From Draconibacterium sp. (GTDB lineage Bacteria; Bacteroidota; Bacteroidia; Bacteroidales; Prolixibacteraceae): DNA of 8,952 bases. Shown here one piece after another: positions 1 through 6,197 of the stretch. The translations under genes were made by a program, and so were the position numbers. The stretch covers positions 1 to 8,952 of the forward strand of contig JALUZN010000243.1 in assembly GCA_027011835.1 (NCBI GenBank). The letters run 5' to 3'. Position 1 is the stretch's first letter. Each line of letters starts with the position of its first letter. Under the pieces are notes generated by a model. The model saw only the letters and a program-made list of their open reading frames with translations, was not told the origin of the DNA and searched no databases.

Positions 1-1087
1 CAACAGATTGCTTTAACTTATCGATAAATATAAACTCATCGGTTTGGTGTGCCATTTGGGGTTCTCCGGGGCCAAGAATAATTGTGGGAACACCTTTAAA
101 AGCAGATTGAAGGACCGAACCGTCTGTTAAATACGGGAGTGCTTTCGGAAATTCATTGCTATTCCGGTCAACATTGCAGGCACGATATACAACATCGACA
201 AACGGATTATTTTCGTTGGTTGAAACAGCTTTTAAATCAACAAGAACTTCAAAATTCATTTCGCTGCCCAGTTCTCTTTTTAACTGCTCAATTATTTCAG
301 AATGATTAACTTTTGTAGTTGAACGAACATCGATTGTAAATTCGGCATAATCGGGAACCGAGTTAATATTGATTCCGCCGTTCATTCTCCCCACATTAAT
401 TGTTGGCAGTCCGAGCAAACCGTCATTCTCTGCATTAAACTGAAATTTTTCGATTTTTGAGATGGCTCGGGCAACTTTATAAATTGCATTATCGCCCAGC
501 TCCGGCATCGACGAATGGGCGGTAACACCTGTAGCAGAAACTTTAATATACAACCCGCCTTTATGTCCGGTAGCCGGAATATTTGCAGTGGGTTCGGCAA
601 TTATCAATCCTTTTGCACCGGCCCATTTTTTACGGCTGCCAACCAACTGCTGCGCCCCCTGGCACCCCAACTCCTCTCCCGCTGTAATAACCAATTTTAC
701 TCCTCCTTTTGGCGTTCCTTCATCGAATGCCTGAATGGCTGCAAGTACAATTGCTGCCACACCGCCTTTCATATCGGTTGTTCCGCGACCAAAGAGTTTT
801 CCGTCTTTTATTTCGCCGTTAAACGGGTGAACACTCCACTCGTTTGCTCCCAGCGGAACCGTATCTAAATGCCCCGAAAAAACAATGGGTAATTCATTAT
901 CGGAGACCCCTTTCTCAGCAAGAACATGCAGCCGATTTTTCTCAAAAGAGATATATTCAACATCGAAACCATTTGTCGATAAAATATTTCCTATAAACTT
1001 TGCCGACTCTTTTTCGTTCCCCGGCGGATTAATGGTGTTAAACGCAATTAGTTTTTGCGTTAACGATATTACATTTTCGAGTGACAT
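1..1087 (-). CDS. M20-family metallopeptidase/deacylase (ArgE/DapE/carboxypeptidase group), C-terminus cut by window edge
   Basis: The minus strand reads 362 codons from an ATG at 1087 and is still open at base 1. The family hydrolyses amide bonds of N-acyl amino acids, succinyl-diaminopimelate or short peptides, using two metal ions (usually Zn) in the cytosol. Visible motifs are SGHLDTVP (residues 71-78; ligand H73, bridging D75), GRGTTDMKGG (100-109; D105), the catalytic GEELG (137-141), AEPT (164-167; E165) and the late ligand motif AHQTDE (346-351; H347). The mid-protein GHKGG...AHSS segment (174-193) belongs to the dimerisation domain. M20 enzymes are usually about 370-400 aa, so only some 10-40 residues should be missing. 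The gene starts 17 bp after the stop of the MFS gene, so the two are probably co-transcribed. The substrate cannot be told: ArgE, DapE and acylase-like members share these motifs. Confidence 0.93.
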   Translation of the reverse strand, partial: MSLENVISLTQKLIAFNTINPPGNEKESAKFIGNILSTNGFDVEYISFEKNRLHVLAEKGVSDNELPIVFSGHLDTVPLGANEWSVHPFNGEIKDGKLFGRGTTDMKGGVAAIVLAAIQAFDEGTPKGGVKLVITAGEELGCQGAQQLVGSRKKWAGAKGLIIAEPTANIPATGHKGGLYIKVSATGVTAHSSMPELGDNAIYKVARAISKIEKFQFNAENDGLLGLPTINVGRMNGGININSVPDYAEFTIDVRSTTKVNHSEIIEQLKRELGSEMNFEVLVDLKAVSTNENNPFVDVVYRACNVDRNSNEFPKALPYLTDGSVLQSAFKGVPTIILGPGEPQMAHQTDEFIFIDKLKQSV

Positions 1088-1104
1088 TTTTAATTTGATT
1101 ACAA

Positions 1105-2349
1105 TTAAGAGTGATTTACTGCAGCATCAACATTTGAAGATTTTCCCATTTTAGGCAAAAACGAGATAACCACAACACCGGTTAACGCTACAAAAATTAA
1201 TACTCCAAAACCAATTGAGTATTTTACTGCATCGTTGTATAAATAACCTACAAGCACCGGGAAGAACGATTCGGCAAGTCCGTCGGCAACCAAAATAATT
1301 CCCATTGTTCGCCCCAGTGCACGCACGCCAAATAAGTCGGCAGCCATTAACGGAATTATCATATAATCGCCTCCCAGTCCAATTCCAAACACAATTGCAA
1401 ACACGTAAATTCGTCCTGGAAATGGCGGCAAAAATAACGTTGTAATAGCCATTGCCACAATTAAGTAGATCAAAATCATTACATATTTACGTCCAATAAT
1501 ATCCGACAGCCACCCCATTGCAACTCTTCCAAAAAGACTCGATAACAAAACAATAGAAAAAATATGGGCAGCTTCTCCCTGCGTATAATTTAAATCGCTT
1601 AAATAAAGTTTTAAATGCTGACCAACACCACCCACTGCACCAATCGAACACATACTACCAAATGCAAGCAGATAGAAATACGGATTCCTTAAAATTTCTT
1701 TCATTGGAACCGCAACCTCAACTTTTTTAGTCGCTATTTTAGCTTTCGATTTCGACGAGTCTTTAATAAAGAAAGCCAACGGAAAAGCGATAATAATAAT
1801 AAGTACACCCAATATAGAGAGGGCATTTTGCCACCCTAAATTACTCTCGAGATGATTTGCAATAATAGGAACAAGTGCTCCCCCTGCGCCAATTCCAAGA
1901 TAGGCAATTCCCATTGCTTTTCCGCGGTTTTTGGTAAACCACTTCGAAATTAAAACCTGACACGGCAGCGGGCCACCAAAAACATACCCCAATGCGTTAA
2001 AAACATAAAACATATAAAACATCCACAAACTACTCGAACGACTCAGCCCTACAAATGCAACCCCCATTAAAACGGCTCCAAGCATCATTAATCGGCGCGG
2101 CCCGTACCTATCTATTATCCAACCCGCTAAAAAACCAAAAAGCGGAGCAACAACTAATTTTCCAACTGCATTTCCAGAGGTTACCTGTGCTCGCGAGTAA
2201 CCAAAATCGTTGGTCATAAAATCGAAAAAGAAAGGTAGCCCGTAATACGCAAAACCGACTAATGCAAAAAGGGCAAAAAATGCGGTGATAATAATGTATG
2301 TTTTCGAACTTTGCGAAACAGATTTAGTTGATTTATTCTTTTCTATCAT
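1105..2349 (-). CDS. Major facilitator superfamily transporter, OFA/monocarboxylate-porter-like
   Basis: This is a 414-aa, strongly hydrophobic protein with about 12 predicted membrane helices and a short charged cytoplasmic N-terminus (first ~16 residues rich in K and S). The MFS signature loop between TM2 and TM3 is present (GWIIDRYGPRR, about residues 76-86) and recurs in the second half between TM8 and TM9 (GWLSDIIGRK, about 279-288), as expected for the two six-helix halves. A segment at about 137-175 (KWFTKNRGKAMG... followed by a Gly-rich helix and GWQ) resembles the oxalate:formate antiporter/monocarboxylate transporter branch, so a small organic anion or N-acyl carboxylate is a reasonable guess. 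A charged linker (about 197-217) is the usual central cytoplasmic loop. The ATG at 2349 is the only sensible start. The M20 hydrolase follows after 17 bp, which suggests it processes the imported compound (inference). Confidence 0.92.
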   Translation of the reverse strand: MIEKNKSTKSVSQSSKTYIIITAFFALFALVGFAYYGLPFFFDFMTNDFGYSRAQVTSGNAVGKLVVAPLFGFLAGWIIDRYGPRRLMMLGAVLMGVAFVGLSRSSSLWMFYMFYVFNALGYVFGGPLPCQVLISKWFTKNRGKAMGIAYLGIGAGGALVPIIANHLESNLGWQNALSILGVLIIIIAFPLAFFIKDSSKSKAKIATKKVEVAVPMKEILRNPYFYLLAFGSMCSIGAVGGVGQHLKLYLSDLNYTQGEAAHIFSIVLLSSLFGRVAMGWLSDIIGRKYVMILIYLIVAMAITTLFLPPFPGRIYVFAIVFGIGLGGDYMIIPLMAADLFGVRALGRTMGIILVADGLAESFFPVLVGYLYNDAVKYSIGFGVLIFVALTGVVVISFLPKMGKSSNVDAAVNHS

Positions 2350-2425
2350 TCCGGTTTATTCATCAGGTTTATAAGAACGAAAAGTACAAAGTAATTCTTA
2401 AAAAGCAATCGAATCTTACTATTCT

Positions 2426-2459
2426 TTCCTGAGTTTATTTAAACACACTATTTCAGGAA
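2426..2459. promoter_or_regulatory. Inverted repeat upstream of the MFS gene, possible operator
   Basis: A perfect 7-bp inverted repeat, TTCCTGA (2426-2432) and TCAGGAA (2453-2459), has a 20-nt spacer that itself contains GTTTA-tt-TAAAC. It lies about 77-110 bp upstream of the MFS start codon, a plausible place for a regulator site of the MFS/M20 operon. No clear -33/-7 box was found nearby, so this is only a candidate. Confidence 0.3.
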
Positions 2460-2470
2460 TTATTAATAAA

Positions 2471-2504
2471 ATTGCTCTTCCTCGTTCCTCGCCATCGCAA
2501 TGAC
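2471..2504 (-). repeat. Degenerate short dispersed (REP-like) repeat, minus orientation
   Basis: Read on the minus strand this is GTCATTGCGATGGCGAGGAA followed by CGAGGAAGAGCAAT. It resembles the common bacterial intergenic repeat type 'GTCATTGCGAnnnACGAAGnnnAGCAATCT' (from memory, not searched). A second, differently decayed copy in the opposite orientation lies at 3015-3050. It is noncoding, and its role is unknown. Confidence 0.5.
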
Positions 2505-2667
2505 ATTAATTTCAGATGTTTACCAGATCGAAGAATGCAAAAAATAACTCGGCTCTCTTCATAATTCGGGTTGGTACAATATTAAAATAGATTTCCAAGG
2601 GCATTTAAACTTTTGGGTTGCCGGTCAGCGGGATGCCATGATGTTACTTTTGCCCTATCGGGCGAAT

Positions 2668-2697
2668 TTTACTTTTTGGCTTAGTCCAAAAAGTAAA
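2668..2697. repeat. Perfect 12-bp inverted repeat with 6-nt loop
   Basis: TTTACTTTTTGG (2668-2679) and CCAAAAAGTAAA (2686-2697) are exact reverse complements around the loop CTTAGT. A smaller GCCC-tatc-GGGC hairpin sits just upstream (2652-2663). There is no T-run placed as in an intrinsic terminator and no gene to terminate, so it is best seen as part of the repeat element. Confidence 0.8.
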
Positions 2698-2727
2698 CAA
2701 AAAGACCAAGGCTGCGTTCGCTTCACT

Positions 2728-2821
2728 CGGAAAAGCTACGCAATAACGACTAAAATTACTGAACTCGTCGTACCTCCTCAAACAGCAGTAATTTTTCAAC
2801 GTCGTTATTACTTGTTTTCCG
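2728..2821. repeat. Long interrupted hairpin inside the MITE-like element
   Basis: Three nested complementary segments pair in order: CGGAAAA (2728-2734) with TTTTCCG (2815-2821), AATAACGAC (2742-2750) with GTCGTTATT (2801-2809), and AAAATTACTG (2752-2761) with CAGTAATTTT (2786-2795). They enclose a 24-nt loop with small internal loops. This 26-bp total pairing exceeds chance expectation for a noncoding spacer and suggests a DNA cruciform or a folded RNA. Confidence 0.75.
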
Positions 2822-3014
2822 GCTCACCGACCGAGGCCGTCGCTACGAACTGGATTTCAGCATACGCCTCACTGGTCAAAACAAAGAATTTGATCTCCGC
2901 AGAGGGGGAAAGCCGTTCATAAAATTTTTAATTGCCCCATCAACCCGAAAGTTGAATTGATCCAATAACTCTTCCTTTGCAAATCAAACCCAAACACACA
3001 CAATCAATAAACAA

Positions 3015-3050
3015 GTCGCATCATTGTGAACCCAGCGAAACAATCTCATA
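3015..3050 (+). repeat. Degenerate short dispersed (REP-like) repeat, plus orientation
   Basis: The segment contains TCATTGTGAACCCAGCGAAA then CAATCTCATA, a decayed version of the same repeat type seen on the other strand at 2471-2504. The two copies face each other across the MITE-like unit. An open frame from a TTG at 2977 reads through this repeat into the amidohydrolase gene, which is why I reject that extended start. Confidence 0.5.
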
Positions 3051-3084
3051 TTTTAAATGGGCTCTAATGATTAAATTAATAAAA

Positions 3085-3115
3085 TTGATTTACCAAGTTG
3101 AATTTCGTAACTTGT
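3085..3115 (+). promoter_or_regulatory. Possible promoter and small palindrome before the cassette
   Basis: A TTG (3085-3087), a 20-nt spacer and TAACTTGT (3108-3115) give a loose fit to the Bacteroidota TTTG/TAnnTTTG arrangement, ending 23 nt before the ATG at 3139. A 6-bp inverted repeat CAAGTT (3095-3100) / AACTTG (3109-3114) overlaps the presumed -7 box and could be an operator. The match is weak in such AT-rich DNA. Confidence 0.25.
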
Positions 3116-3138
3116 ATAAAATCATTAAATTAAATCAG

Positions 3139-4710
3139 ATGAAAACCTACTACGACATTCATTGCCACATTTTCAACAAAGACGTTATTATTCGGAAACT
3201 GGTAAATGTAGTTCAATCGTTACTCACCATAAAAGATATGATTGACGGGCCTATTTCTGAAGCAGAATTTGAGTATCAACTGAACGGAATAAACAAAACA
3301 TTGCTCAATGTAACAAAAGACACTTCCGAAGATGTCTTTAAAGTATTAAATTCGGTTTATCAAGGCAAAGTAATTACTACGCCGTTAATGTTCGATCTTA
3401 CTTATGCCGACGACAACGACGATGAAGACCACGACAACAGACGATACCGTCGTCGTATAAAGCTTACATTTTGGCTAATGTCGTCCGTAATAATACCATA
3501 TATCCGCCGGAAAGCACGGCGTAAATTTAAAAACGACAAGCTCACAAAAGCCATCGACGCAATGCGCGACAAGGTAAAAGAGTTCAATAAAAGTTTCGAG
3601 AAAAAGTCGGATGAAGAGGTGGAGATTTTCGACAATGCCAACTTCGGACAACAAATTGAAGACCTCGAATATATTGCGGGAAAGTACAAAACAGTGCGTC
3701 CGTTTTTTAGTGTCGACCCACGCCGCGAATACAAAGGAAAAATTAATACCATTAAAAACCTGGAAGAGAAACTATTGAGTGCCAATGCAAAATTTGCGGG
3801 AATAAAACTGTATGCTCCGGCAGGCTTCTCGCCCACCGACCCGGTATTAATGGGAACTCCAAAACAAAAAGGAGTCTATCAGTTTTGTGTTGAAAATAAA
3901 ATTCCAATTACCGCTCACAACTCGAATGCAGGATTTGCCTGTCTCTCAACAATTTTAAATGTTAAAGGGCACGTAAAATCGAAAAATGCCATTGTAAAAA
4001 TTAATGGCCCCATTAAATTCGACAATCTCTTTTTCAGCAAACATGCCAATGAGGCAATTGCAGAACGGGCCGACACGCTGAATCATCCGAAACTTTGGGA
4101 AATCGTTCTGAAAAAATACCCCGACTTAACCATTAATTTTGCTCATTTCGGAGGCAGCAGTCAAATTCTTGAATATGTGAACTACGAAATAAATAAGAAA
4201 AGTATTGATGTCGATATTTTTGAAAACGAGATTCAGTTTTTATCGAAGAACGATAGAGAGATAATTTCATCGGCGTTCAGAAAAAAACGGTCGAAAATGC
4301 TTTTACGCGACGATTTTACCATTACAGAGCGCGCAGAAATTTGGAATGCGATGTACCGTGCCGGATTTATAAACAATTGGACAAAAGCTATTTTCGATTT
4401 AATTAAGAACCCGAAATACCCGAATGTTTACACCGATTTATCGTGCTTTTCGAGTGGAACACTGCTCCGCTCGGCAGAAACTAACGAACTGACTTTCTCC
4501 ATAAAAAAAGAGTTAAGAACATTTAAAATTAACTTTTTCGACAAGTTAACTGCCTACGAGAAATCTAAAATCCTGTATGGTTCCGATTACTTCCTGGCTC
4601 AATTTTTTGGCCCGACAATGGAACGCTACTTTGCCGACTTTAAAGAAGTCTTTGGCAGCGATTTCGATAGTATTGCAAGCGACAATCCAAAACGTTTTTT
4701 AAACGATTAG
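3139..4710 (+). CDS. Amidohydrolase-2-type (TIM-barrel) metal-dependent hydrolase with a large insert
   Basis: A 523-aa protein starts at ATG 3139, so the HxH motif lies at the very N-terminus (YDIHCH: H8, H10), as is usual for the family. An in-frame TTG at 2977 would only add 54 residues encoded by repeat DNA. Further expected ligands are in order: GIKLYAP (K223), ITAHNS (H260), NFAHFGG (H336), NVYTDLSCF (429-437) and ILYGSDYF (D483), ending with the NPKRF motif typical of amidohydrolase-2 C-termini. The active site therefore looks intact, and the enzyme probably hydrolyses, deaminates or decarboxylates a small substrate in the cytosol. Residues about 86-185 form an unusual insert: an acidic run (91-99), a basic patch (101-106), a hydrophobic stretch (110-121) and a Lys/Glu-rich helix. 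Most amidohydrolase-2 proteins are about 280-400 aa. No signal peptide is seen. It leads a plus-strand cassette with a peptidoglycan hydrolase downstream. The substrate is unknown. Confidence 0.87.
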   Translation: MKTYYDIHCHIFNKDVIIRKLVNVVQSLLTIKDMIDGPISEAEFEYQLNGINKTLLNVTKDTSEDVFKVLNSVYQGKVITTPLMFDLTYADDNDDEDHDNRRYRRRIKLTFWLMSSVIIPYIRRKARRKFKNDKLTKAIDAMRDKVKEFNKSFEKKSDEEVEIFDNANFGQQIEDLEYIAGKYKTVRPFFSVDPRREYKGKINTIKNLEEKLLSANAKFAGIKLYAPAGFSPTDPVLMGTPKQKGVYQFCVENKIPITAHNSNAGFACLSTILNVKGHVKSKNAIVKINGPIKFDNLFFSKHANEAIAERADTLNHPKLWEIVLKKYPDLTINFAHFGGSSQILEYVNYEINKKSIDVDIFENEIQFLSKNDREIISSAFRKKRSKMLLRDDFTITERAEIWNAMYRAGFINNWTKAIFDLIKNPKYPNVYTDLSCFSSGTLLRSAETNELTFSIKKELRTFKINFFDKLTAYEKSKILYGSDYFLAQFFGPTMERYFADFKEVFGSDFDSIASDNPKRFLND

Positions 4711-4852
4711 AGAGACTAATGCAGGGAAAGAGAAAGTGAACTAAAGCAGTTTATTGCTATAAATAAATTCAGTTCAAATATTTACAAATTCCTCTTTCTC
4801 CCCTTATTACACTTTTAGTAGAATTATCACAAACAAATTAAAAACTCATACA
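4711..4852 (+). promoter_or_regulatory. Spacer with nested inverted repeats between amidohydrolase and CHAP genes
   Basis: This 142-nt gap contains nested complementary segments: GAAAGAG (4726-4732) / CTCTTTC (4792-4798), TGAACT (4737-4742) / AGTTCA (4771-4776) and AGCA (4745-4748) / TGCT (4755-4758). Together they could fold as one interrupted stem-loop. It could be a leader structure, attenuator or weak terminator. It has no clean T-run directly after the stem, and no clear promoter box was found, so whether the downstream genes have their own promoter is open. Confidence 0.3.
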
Positions 4853-5518
4853 ATGAAACAGCTATTAAAAATTGCCTTTAACGAATTGGGAACCGAAGAG
4901 ATTGCAGGTGCTCAACACAATCCTGAAGTTTTAAAATATGCCTCGGAAACCGGAATTGCCGGCATTACTACCGACGAAATTCCGTGGTGCAGTACGTTTG
5001 TAAACTGGGTTGCCTGGAAAGCGGGATTGCAACACTCGAAAAAAGCAAATGCACGCTCGTGGCTAAATGTTGGCATTAAAACCACCTCGCCCGAGCCGGG
5101 AGACATTGTCGTTTTCTGGCGCGAAAGTCCACAATCGTGGAAAGGGCACGTTGCCATATTTTTAGGCTATTCTCAAAATAAAAAACGGGTGTATTGTATT
5201 GGCGGAAATCAAGGTAACAGAGTTTCGGTTTCGGCATACCGCGCAAATACAGTATTATCGTTCCAACGATTAACCAGCGACAAAAAGCTTGAAATTCCCG
5301 AACCTGAATTAAAAAGAGGAAACCATGGCAAAAGTGTAGTTGCATTGCAGGATGCGCTGAAATTATTAAACATTAACGTGGGAACTTCCGACGGTGCCTT
5401 TGGCAAGAAAACCGAAAAAGGAGTAAAAAAATTGCAAGCCAGAAAACCCAACCTCGAGATAAACGGAGTTTACAATGCCGAAACACGCGATTTATTGGAG
5501 TCGCTGTTTCAAGCATAA
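4853..5518 (+). CDS. CHAP/TIGR02594-like cysteine peptidoglycan hydrolase with C-terminal PG_binding_1 domain
   Basis: A 221-aa, two-domain protein. The N-terminal ~140 residues match the pattern of TIGR02594/CHAP (NlpC/P60-type fold) cysteine hydrolases: the opening A.NELGTEEI (8-17), catalytic PWCSTFVNW (44-52; C46), PGDIVVFWR (82-90), KGHVAIFLG (97-105; H99) and GGNQGN (117-122; N119) as third active-site element. A Pro/Glu-rich linker (about 147-153) leads to a peptidoglycan-binding helical repeat (about 154-220; GNHGKSVVALQ...DGAFGKKTEKGVKKLQ...NGVYNAETRDLL). The expected role is cleavage of peptide crosslinks or amide bonds in peptidoglycan. The N-terminus has no signal peptide or lipobox, so export would need lysis, a holin or a dedicated secretion machine, as in phage endolysins or injected effectors. 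The next gene begins 21 bp downstream. Confidence 0.88.
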   Translation: MKQLLKIAFNELGTEEIAGAQHNPEVLKYASETGIAGITTDEIPWCSTFVNWVAWKAGLQHSKKANARSWLNVGIKTTSPEPGDIVVFWRESPQSWKGHVAIFLGYSQNKKRVYCIGGNQGNRVSVSAYRANTVLSFQRLTSDKKLEIPEPELKRGNHGKSVVALQDALKLLNINVGTSDGAFGKKTEKGVKKLQARKPNLEINGVYNAETRDLLESLFQA

Positions 5519-5539
5519 TCACACATAAAAAACAATAAA

Positions 5540-6037
5540 ATGACAACTGTAGCAGAATTATCCACAGAAGAATTTAAAGTATTGCTAAGCGAATTTTATG
5601 CAGTACCCGAGAAAAGGAGTAAAATGACCACCGCCGAAATTATTGAACTGGCGACACGCTTAAACAAAAAAATTAATGTACCGATTATTAACGAAACCGG
5701 CGAGCAAAAAATTCTGGTAAAGATTATTTTAAAAATCGACAATTTCCTTTACGACAATCTACCCAACGAGTTTTACGACTTAGTTCGGTCGGCCGACAAG
5801 GGAATTGATAACCGCGAAGCAAAACGGTTGGTGCGCCGCCTTACACGACTTGCCAACCAAAAAATCGACATACCGTACATTCCCGAACTTATGGAAAAAG
5901 TGGCGTTTAAATTTGTTATTGGAATGATTGTAAAAGCTGCCCGCAAAAATTTAAAACTCTCATCGGTATTAAAAACTGCCGACAAGGTTGTTGTTACTGC
6001 CTCCGACGACGATGTTGAAGATATTTTAGATGATTAA
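5540..6037 (+). CDS. Hypothetical helical protein built of two tandem ~60-aa modules
   Basis: A 165-aa protein, starting at an ATG with an AT-rich leader 21 bp after the CHAP gene, so probably co-transcribed with it. I do not recognise the family. It appears to be an internal duplication: residues 18-70 and 77-135 share EFY at the start, then TRL (39-41 / 102-104), KI.(N/D)(V/I)P (44-48 / 108-112) and a following hydrophobic helix. The whole looks alpha-helical and lysine/arginine-rich, with a highly acidic tail (DDDVEDILDD, 156-165). No signal peptide, clear membrane span, cysteine or catalytic motif is seen. Position and size would fit an inhibitor, chaperone or partner for the peptidoglycan hydrolase (inference only). 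Codon and base use match the neighbouring genes, so it looks like a real gene. Confidence 0.8.
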   Translation: MTTVAELSTEEFKVLLSEFYAVPEKRSKMTTAEIIELATRLNKKINVPIINETGEQKILVKIILKIDNFLYDNLPNEFYDLVRSADKGIDNREAKRLVRRLTRLANQKIDIPYIPELMEKVAFKFVIGMIVKAARKNLKLSSVLKTADKVVVTASDDDVEDILDD

Positions 6038-6082
6038 CAGATGAAACATTCATGATAAAAGATTTCACACACAGGAGCATGA

Positions 6083-6145
6083 TTAAATTAGAGCACTAAT
6101 TTTCTTGTCTTGTGTCTTGGTTCTTGTATCTTGATTCTAATTTAA
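6083..6145. repeat. Inverted repeat enclosing TCTTG heptamer repeats, at the convergent gene junction
   Basis: TTAAATTAGA (6083-6092) and TCTAATTTAA (6136-6145) are perfect 10-bp inverted repeats. Between them TCTTG occurs five times (starting at 6103, 6108, 6115, 6122 and 6129), the last four at an exact 7-nt period. The element lies between the ends of the convergent 165-aa gene and hydrolase gene. The 43-nt loop makes it a poor terminator. I recall similar CTTG-rich strings between Bacteroidota genes but have not searched. No other clear terminator is visible in 6038-6197. Confidence 0.6.
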
Positions 6146-6197
6146 ACAGATAAAAACAGTTCCGTATCAGTTAAAAAACAGCAGGTTTTGAGGGGAT

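Larger units (their letters stand above)
2605..2956. mobile_element. MITE-like noncoding element with imperfect terminal inverted repeats
   Basis: The left end TTAAACTTTTGGGTTG (2605-2620) matches the reverse complement of the right end CAACCCGAAAGTTGAA (2941-2956) at 14 of 16 positions, giving a unit of about 352 bp. Inside are a perfect 12-bp hairpin (2668-2697) and a long interrupted hairpin (2728-2821), and base composition is more GC-rich than the surrounding spacer. No transposase is encoded. The only sizeable open frame (2638-2922) has no family features and runs through the hairpins. I could not see a convincing target-site duplication. The internal text resembles intergenic repeats I recall from Bacteroidota genomes. 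It could be a MITE, a larger REP/BIME-type composite, or a structured RNA locus. Confidence 0.5.
2350..3138. other. Gene-poor, repeat-rich divergent intergenic region
   Basis: About 790 bp separate the divergent starts of the MFS gene and the amidohydrolase gene. I see no coding region with family features. The stretch holds a 7-bp inverted repeat near the MFS promoter region, two degenerate short dispersed repeats in opposite orientation (about 2471-2504 and 3015-3050), a MITE-like unit with terminal inverted repeats (2605-2956), and presumably the promoters for both flanking genes. The parts not covered by these elements (about 2350-2425, 2505-2604 and 2957-3014) are AT-rich and show nothing I can name. 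Confidence 0.75.

Noticed and set aside
515..1154. Plus-strand open frames over the M20 gene and the end of the MFS gene
   Set aside because: The minus strand shows the full set of M20 motifs over the same bases, so these are antisense shadows.
2638..2922. 94-aa plus-strand open frame in the intergenic region
   Set aside because: It runs through the hairpins of the MITE-like element, has no recognisable domain, and its composition reflects the inverted repeats.
2977..3138. 54-residue N-terminal extension of the amidohydrolase from a TTG start
   Set aside because: It is encoded by a decayed REP-like repeat and AT-rich promoter DNA. Family members begin just before the HxH motif, as given by ATG 3139.
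3402..3836. 144-aa minus-strand open frame inside the amidohydrolase
   Set aside because: It is antisense to the insert region, whose plus-strand frame continues the catalytic protein. It has no leader or domain of its own.
6103..6135. TCTTG repeats as a CRISPR array
   Set aside because: The units are only 7 nt, with no spacer-length intervals and no cas genes.
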